From: an uncultured Luteimonas sp.
GTDB lineage: Bacteria; Pseudomonadota; Gammaproteobacteria; Xanthomonadales; Xanthomonadaceae
Assembly: GCA_938008415.1 (NCBI GenBank)
Contig: CALLKI010000092.1
Span: forward strand, 1 to 35,202
Length of the DNA stretch: 35,202 nucleotides
Direction: 5' to 3'
Within the stretch, counting starts at the first letter, position 1; every line of letters begins with the position of its first letter. The notes beneath the pieces are model-generated. The model was given only the letters and a program-made list of their open reading frames with translations. It ran no database searches and had not been told where the DNA came from. Positions 30,392 to 35,202 of this stretch are shown in pieces. Made by a program: the position numbers and the translations under genes.

Positions 30392-31689
30392 GATTCAAAC
30401 TCGGACGGATTCGGAAAGAGCTGCTGCATGAGGCCGCGCTTGTGGGCGCGGAGGGCTTCGAGCCTCTCGCTTTGTGCGGCGATCAGGTCGTCTATCGAGG
30501 AGAGAAAGGTTGCGATACGTGCTTGCTCGTCTCGCTTTGGGTAAAGAATTTCAATCTCTTCAATCGCAGTTTTGCTGACAGCGGGAACGACTCCTCCTGC
30601 GTGCTTCTCAAGTGAGATTGTTGAAAATAGGTAATAGAGAAATAGGTCAGTGGCCTTCTCTTCAATTGCCTTTACCCCGGCAGTATTGTTATCAATGAGG
30701 CAGGGTCTGGTTGTTAAGGCTCGTCTGTTAAGGCGCAGCGCCTCTCCGATCTTTGCAAAAATGGTTGTTCCGGCCGGAATGGGTTTGGCCTTAAGTTTTT
30801 CTAGTGTCTCATGGTCGATGTAGTTCGCCGCCTCATCCATGAGGTGGCGGCCTGCGGCAAGAGTGCGGGAGATGTCGCTGACTTTGTAAAAGGGGAATTC
30901 AGCGGAAGTATTGCCCTGATACTTCTCTGGAAAACCGTAGCCCTGCAATACAGTGGCTATATTGCGGACGACCCCGCGCTCCCAGTCGGAGCTGGCCCGA
31001 AACTCCGCGAAGCGGAGGCGGGGGCGCGTTTCGCCTTCGCGGGGGAAGAGCTGCTGCATCAGCCCTTTCTTGTGGTCCTTGAGCGCGTCGAGCTTCCGGC
31101 GTTCCGCTTCGATCAGCTCGTCCAGCGTGCTCAGGCACTCGGCAATCTTTTGTTGTTCGGCGAGCGATGGCGTTGGGATTTGGATGTCGAAAAAGGTGTC
31201 GCGACTGATGTTCAGTAGGCCATTGCTCCGGGCTCCGCTAGTAATGTGCCGTTGTAGCTGAATCCCATGAATGTTCTTTTCGAAGCAGCTTTGAAAGAAG
31301 CCATCGGAGTAACCCTCCTTAAGACGGAAGCAGATGAATACGTTGGGAGCAGCGACTTCACCCCAATCGCGTAGCTGATAGATGCAACCTTGTGGAAAGC
31401 GGAGCGAGTTGCCTTTGTTGTAAACGAAGTCGCCGTTGCGTACGACGGTATACTGTTTGTATTGGTTTCCGGAGATGTCTCGGCCGAACTTCTCAGCTTG
31501 GGGGACAAACCCGATGCCAGCTGAGATGCTCACCGGCGTTAGTTTTCTGTCTCCAACCTTTTCCTCAACTGGCACAGACACATCTCTAAGCGTGACAGGC
31601 GTCCAAGTTGGATCATTTCCAAATTCCGGGAACCGCAACTTCGGTGTGAGCGTGCTCTGTTTTTGTGTCATCTTCTTCGCTCCCGTCAT
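30388..31689 (-). CDS. hsdS: Type I restriction-modification specificity subunit HsdS
   Basis: The DNA-recognition subunit, 433 aa, with two target-recognition domains (about residues 20-165 and 235-375). Each is followed by a conserved helical spacer: PSLAEQQKIAECLSTLDELI with GLMQQLFP, and DEQARIATFLSSIDDLI with GLMQQLFP. The domains differ, so the target should be bipartite and asymmetric. Their DNA is much poorer in GC than the spacers. The ATG at 31689 overlaps the hsdR stop (ATGA), but an in-frame ATG at 31671 has a better GGGAG eight bases upstream. It lies upstream of prrC and hsdM in the operon, which is not the usual order. Confidence 0.94.
   Translation of the reverse strand: MTGAKKMTQKQSTLTPKLRFPEFGNDPTWTPVTLRDVSVPVEEKVGDRKLTPVSISAGIGFVPQAEKFGRDISGNQYKQYTVVRNGDFVYNKGNSLRFPQGCIYQLRDWGEVAAPNVFICFRLKEGYSDGFFQSCFEKNIHGIQLQRHITSGARSNGLLNISRDTFFDIQIPTPSLAEQQKIAECLSTLDELIEAERRKLDALKDHKKGLMQQLFPREGETRPRLRFAEFRASSDWERGVVRNIATVLQGYGFPEKYQGNTSAEFPFYKVSDISRTLAAGRHLMDEAANYIDHETLEKLKAKPIPAGTTIFAKIGEALRLNRRALTTRPCLIDNNTAGVKAIEEKATDLFLYYLFSTISLEKHAGGVVPAVSKTAIEEIEILYPKRDEQARIATFLSSIDDLIAAQSERLEALRAHKRGLMQQLFPNPSEFES
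30415..30475 (-). repeat. hsdS spacer-helix repeat, distal copy
   Basis: DNA encoding the C-terminal helical spacer (ending GLMQQLFP). It is similar to 31045-31105, about 630 bases away in the same gene. Such direct repeats let type I recognition domains be swapped by recombination. Confidence 0.7.
31045..31105 (-). repeat. hsdS spacer-helix repeat, central copy
   Basis: DNA encoding the central helical spacer (DALKDHKKGLMQQLFP). It shares runs such as GAAGAGCTGCTGCAT (forward strand) with the distal copy. It divides the two recognition domains. Confidence 0.7.
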
Positions 31690-34600
31690 GCTTCGTAAGC
31701 ATTCAGCCCGGAAATCTCCCGCCCCCCGGCGCGCTTCTTGAGCAACGGCACAAGGTCTTCCATCAGGGCGAGCTCCGCGACGCGGCGCGCTTTCCAGTTG
31801 AGGCCGAGGGGCTGCATGAGCTCGGTGAGTTGTTCGCCGTCGAAGACCATGCGCTTCAGGATCGTGTCGATGAAGGCCTGGAGGCGGTCGGTGGCGAGGT
31901 GGTGTTTCTCCGCCAGGGCGGCGACTTCGGCGGCCTGGCGTTCCTCGCGGAAGCGTTCGAATCCGGCGCGGATCTCGTCCTCGGAGCGGCCCTTCACCTC
32001 GCCGAGTGAGTCGATGTAGTCGACGATGAGCTGGCTGTCGTCCATGAACCGCGCCTCGCTGCGGATGAGGCCGACGAGTTCGTCGCGCGTGAGTTTGACC
32101 TTCTTCGGGTCCTGATTCGCGTAACGCGTGATCAGGGCCATGATGTAGTCGTAATCGATGATGGCCGAGGCGAAGAGGACGAACTCGAAGTCGAGCTGAT
32201 CGACGACAGGGTTGGGTTCGGTGCCGGGTTTTTCCCGTTGCTCCTTCAGGCGCTGGGCGGTTTCGAGGTAGACGCCGCGGAAGGCGGTGAGGACCGGCTT
32301 GGGGAGCAGGCTTTCGACCTCCTCGCGCAGCGCAGGCGGGAGGTCGGTGTATTGGTCAAGCTGGGTCTTGAGCCGCTGCACCTCGCGGAAGTGGTTGATG
32401 AAGGCTGCGCGGGACTCGTCGCCACGCAGTGCGGGCACGTCCTCCGGCCGGGGCTCGAGGCCCTGGGAGCGCATGAAGTCGCCGAGCTCCGTGAGCGCCT
32501 TCTTGAATTTTTCGACGACCACGGGCGCAGGCTCGACGAGCCAGATCTCGCGGGCCCTTTTCCCGCTGTCGACACCGGAGAAGAGGGCGATGGCCTCGTC
32601 GACGGCCTCCTGCTGCGCGCGGAAATCGAGGATGTGGCCGTAGGGCTTGGTGGCGTTGAGCACGCGGTTGGTGCGCGAGAAGGCCTGGATGAGCCCGTGA
32701 TGCTTCAGGTTCTTGTCGACGTAGAGCGTGTTGAGGAACTTCGAGTCAAAGCCCGTGAGCAGCATGTCGACCACGATCGTGACATCGATCTTCTCGGCGC
32801 CCTTGCGCGGGAGGTCGGCGTTGGGGAACTGCTGGTCCTTGATGCGCTTCTGGACGTCCTGATAGTAGAGGTCGAACTCGCCGACCGCGTGGTTGGTGCC
32901 GTAGCGGGCGTTGTAGTCGGCGACGATGGCGCGGAGGGCCTCCTTCTTCTTCTCGGGCTCGTCCTGGTTGTCGGCCTGTTCCTGCGGCAGGTCCTCCTGC
33001 AGCTGCTTCACGTCGGGATCGCCGTTCGCGGGCGGCGAGAAGACGCACGCGACCTTGAGTGGGACGAAATCCGGATCGGCCGACTGGCGCTCGGCCTGGA
33101 TGGTCTTGAAGAGCTCGTAGTACTCGATCGCGTCGTTGATCGAGGCGGTGGCGAAGAGAGCGTTGAAGCGGCGCTGGTGCGTGGCGGCGTCGTGCTTGTC
33201 GAGGATGGCCTCGACGATGGCGCGCTTGGTCAGCGTCTGACCGGCCTTGGGCGTGTCCTTGCCCTCGGGTTTGAAGTAGTCCACGTGGAAGCGGAGGACG
33301 TTCCTGTCCTCGATCGCGTGGGTGATCGTGTAGGCGTGGAGCTGGCGCTGGAAGAGGTCCTGGGTGGTCAGGCGTGACGCCTGGTTGCCCTCGATCTGAA
33401 CCACCGTGGCGTTCTTGTCGAAGATGGGCGTGCCGGTAAAGCCGAACAGCTGGGCGTTGGGGAAGAACTCCTTGATCGCCTTGTGGTTCTCACCGAACTG
33501 CGAGCGGTGACACTCGTCGAAGATGAAGACGAGGCGCTTGGAGGCGAGCGGGGCGAGGCGCTCGCGGTAGTTGCGCCTGTTGGTGCCGTCGAGGGCGAGG
33601 CCGAGCTTCTGGATGGTGGTGACGATCACCTTGTCGGCCTTGTCCTCGGAGAGCAGGCGACGGACAAGCGTTTCGGTGTTGGTGTTCTCCTCGACGCAGC
33701 CTTCCTGGAAGCGGTTGAACTCCTCGCGCGTCTGGCGGTCGAGGTCCTTGCGATCGACGACGAAGACGCATTTGGCGATCTGGTCGTTTTCGCGGAGCAG
33801 CGTGGCGGCCTTGAAGGAGGTGAGCGTCTTGCCGCTGCCGGTGGTGTGCCAGATGTAGCCGTTGCCGTCGTTCCGCTCGACGCAGTCCATGAGGGCCTGG
33901 ACGGCGTAGACCTGGTACGGGCGCATCATGAGGAGCTTCTGCTCGCTCTGGATGAGCACCATGTAGCGGCTGATCATGCGGCCGAGCTCGCATTTCTGCA
34001 GGAACTGGTCGGCGAAATCGGCAAGGTGCGTGACCGGCTTGTTATCCCGGTCGGCCCAGGTGTAGATCGGCAGGAACTGCTCGTCGGCGGCAAAGTTGAA
34101 GTGCCGGGCGTTGTTGTTCGCGAAATAGAAGGTCTGCGTGCGGTTGCTGACGATGAAGAGCTGGATGAAGCAGAGGAGCGTGCGGGTGTAGCCGTTGCCC
34201 GGGTCGCTCTTGTACTGGGCGATCTGTTCCATCGCGCGGCGCGGATTGACGCCGAGCGTCTTCAGCTCGACCTGCACGACCGGAATGCCGTTGACGAGCA
34301 GCAGGACGTCGTAGCGGTGGTGGCTGTAGTCGGTGTTGATCCGGAGCTGGTGGACGACCTCGAAGTCGTTCTTGCACCAGTCCTTGATGTTGACGAGCGT
34401 GTAGGTGAGCGGCGTGCCGTCGTCGCGGATGAAGTCGTTCTTTTCGCGCAGGCGGACGGCATTCCTGAAGACGTCAGCCGAGATCAGCTCGTCGAGGAGG
34501 CGGGAGAACTCGGCATCTGTGAGGGTGACGCGGTTGAGGGCTTCGAACTTCTGCCGGAAGTTGCGCTCCAGTGCGGCACGATCGCGGATGTCGGGGCGAT

Positions 34601-34712
34601 AGGTGTACTTCAGTTCGACGAGCTTCTCGACGAACTCGCTTTCGATATCCTGTTCCCTGACACACAGTGGGTGCGAACCGGGTGCCTGGGGATACGTGAT
34701 GTTTGACGACAT
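31686..34712 (-). CDS. hsdR: Type I restriction endonuclease subunit HsdR
   Basis: The translocating and cutting subunit, 1008 aa. The N-terminal PD-(D/E)xK nuclease has Asp135 in HRYDVLLLVNG and Glu149/Lys151 in VQVELK. The superfamily 2 motor follows, with Walker A HTTGSGKT (289-296), DECH (399-402) in FIFDECHRSQFG, GFTGTPIF, and the second RecA-like domain with DMLLTGFDS and QAFSRTNRV. The C-terminal helical region (from ~700) binds the methyltransferase core. Length and motifs fit the EcoR124I-type IC family. All catalytic motifs are present, so it should be active. It is the first hsd gene, 58 bases after the WYL gene. Confidence 0.96.
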   Translation of the reverse strand: MSSNITYPQAPGSHPLCVREQDIESEFVEKLVELKYTYRPDIRDRAALERNFRQKFEALNRVTLTDAEFSRLLDELISADVFRNAVRLREKNDFIRDDGTPLTYTLVNIKDWCKNDFEVVHQLRINTDYSHHRYDVLLLVNGIPVVQVELKTLGVNPRRAMEQIAQYKSDPGNGYTRTLLCFIQLFIVSNRTQTFYFANNNARHFNFAADEQFLPIYTWADRDNKPVTHLADFADQFLQKCELGRMISRYMVLIQSEQKLLMMRPYQVYAVQALMDCVERNDGNGYIWHTTGSGKTLTSFKAATLLRENDQIAKCVFVVDRKDLDRQTREEFNRFQEGCVEENTNTETLVRRLLSEDKADKVIVTTIQKLGLALDGTNRRNYRERLAPLASKRLVFIFDECHRSQFGENHKAIKEFFPNAQLFGFTGTPIFDKNATVVQIEGNQASRLTTQDLFQRQLHAYTITHAIEDRNVLRFHVDYFKPEGKDTPKAGQTLTKRAIVEAILDKHDAATHQRRFNALFATASINDAIEYYELFKTIQAERQSADPDFVPLKVACVFSPPANGDPDVKQLQEDLPQEQADNQDEPEKKKEALRAIVADYNARYGTNHAVGEFDLYYQDVQKRIKDQQFPNADLPRKGAEKIDVTIVVDMLLTGFDSKFLNTLYVDKNLKHHGLIQAFSRTNRVLNATKPYGHILDFRAQQEAVDEAIALFSGVDSGKRAREIWLVEPAPVVVEKFKKALTELGDFMRSQGLEPRPEDVPALRGDESRAAFINHFREVQRLKTQLDQYTDLPPALREEVESLLPKPVLTAFRGVYLETAQRLKEQREKPGTEPNPVVDQLDFEFVLFASAIIDYDYIMALITRYANQDPKKVKLTRDELVGLIRSEARFMDDSQLIVDYIDSLGEVKGRSEDEIRAGFERFREERQAAEVAALAEKHHLATDRLQAFIDTILKRMVFDGEQLTELMQPLGLNWKARRVAELALMEDLVPLLKKRAGGREISGLNAYEA

Positions 34713-34770
34713 GGGGTCGCTTCCGAGATTGGAACTGGGTCCGGACGGGCGGTATGCAGAGTTGTTGCGT

Positions 34771-35202
34771 TCAGGTGAAAACCAGCTGGCTCAGTAGCAC
34801 GATCTGCTGATCTGCCGGGTCCCGGGTGGACGGGTCAGTGTCCAGCCCGAGACGCTTGAGCGTGTAGTAGAGCAGGGCCTTGCGGACGGTGACGTTGCAC
34901 TTGCCGTTGCGCATGCCGTAGTCCAGCGCCACCACTTTCTTCTGTGCTTCAGACAGTCCCGGGTGCGGGCCGATTTCCAGTGTCACCATGGTGTGCCAGT
35001 CGGCATCCTGGCCGCGATCCACATCACTGGGGCGGCTGTCCCGGATGCCGAGGATGCGCGCCAGCAGGAAGTCCTTGAAGCATTGGTCGGTGAAGCACCA
35101 GGCCCGCGCGTGCCAGCGGAAACCATCGAACGCGATGGCATGGGGCGCGATCCAGCGCCAGCGTGGGGCAGGGTTGGAAAGGGACTGGTACTCGACTTCC
35201 AG
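34771..35202 (-). CDS. WYL-domain transcriptional regulator (C-terminal part)
   Basis: The frame is open to the last base, so the 5' part lies outside the window; 143 residues are visible. The segment beginning LEVEYQSLSNPAPRWRWIAP and continuing HAIAFDGFRWHARAWCFTD and FKDFLLARI is the WYL fold, and the rest is its C-terminal extension (WHTMVTLEIGPHPGLSEAQK). WYL proteins usually have an N-terminal winged helix and bind nucleotides or nucleic acid. They often control defence islands, as do BrxR and CapW. The gene lies 58 bases upstream of hsdR on the same strand with no terminator between, so it may be the operon's first gene and its repressor. The DNA-binding part was not seen. Confidence 0.8.
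   Translation of the reverse strand: MEVEYQSLSNPAPRWRWIAPHAIAFDGFRWHARAWCFTDQCFKDFLLARILGIRDSRPSDVDRGQDADWHTMVTLEIGPHPGLSEAQKKVVALDYGMRNGKCNVTVRKALLYYTLKRLGLDTDPSTRDPADQQIVLLSQLVFT

Overview
The window is a contig end from a high-GC gammaproteobacterium, most likely a member of the Xanthomonadaceae (Lysobacter/Luteimonas-like). I base this on very GC-rich codon use, on the types and neighbourhoods of the housekeeping genes (dxs, ftsY-mutY, rsmD-coaD, yggX) and on several small lipoproteins of a kind I associate with that family. This placement is an inference from gene content, not from an alignment. The first 40 bases are not biological: they are a six-base Illumina barcode followed by the TruSeq index adapter. 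The chromosome starts at base 41, inside a tRNA-Pro.

Region 1 (41-17764) is ordinary core chromosome. It holds a truncated tRNA-Pro(GGG), a MASE2-GGDEF diguanylate cyclase, dxs, a conserved hypothetical protein, an HNH endonuclease, an acyl-CoA dehydrogenase, a LEA/WHy lipoprotein, tRNA-Phe(GAA) with its own promoter and terminator, a small lipoprotein, yggX, mutY, ftsY, a DUF885 hydrolase, rsmD, coaD, a second lipoprotein, and a tight ferredoxin-ggt-metallo-hydrolase operon. A perfect 20-bp inverted repeat forms the ends of both convergent genes at 8575-8616.

Region 2 (17765-26798) is accessory metabolism. Its centre is a four-gene unit: acyl carrier protein, AMP-forming ligase, group IV (alanine-racemase-fold) PLP decarboxylase and GNAT-like acyltransferase. 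The first three genes overlap and look like a small pathway that makes a carrier-tethered amino-acid or acyl product. Next come upp, a DUF11/prealbumin-fold surface protein interrupted by two compensating 1-base shifts, and a class III aminotransferase divergent from an Lrp/AsnC regulator with a candidate operator between them.

Region 3 (26799-35202) is a defence island. After an intergenic array of 19-20-bp repeats and a SRPBCC gene, a complete type I restriction-modification operon reads leftward as WYL regulator (cut by the window end), hsdR, hsdS, a PrrC-like anticodon nuclease, hsdM. The genes overlap by 4 bases or are spaced by 1 base, and base composition falls sharply in hsdS and prrC, which suggests horizontal transfer. 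The anticodon nuclease keeps its ATPase motifs and the Arg/Glu/His set of the tRNA-cutting domain. In known systems PrrC is held silent by the restriction enzyme and released when a phage inhibits it. The gene order R-S-PrrC-M differs from the classical E. coli prr locus and is the most interesting feature of the window.
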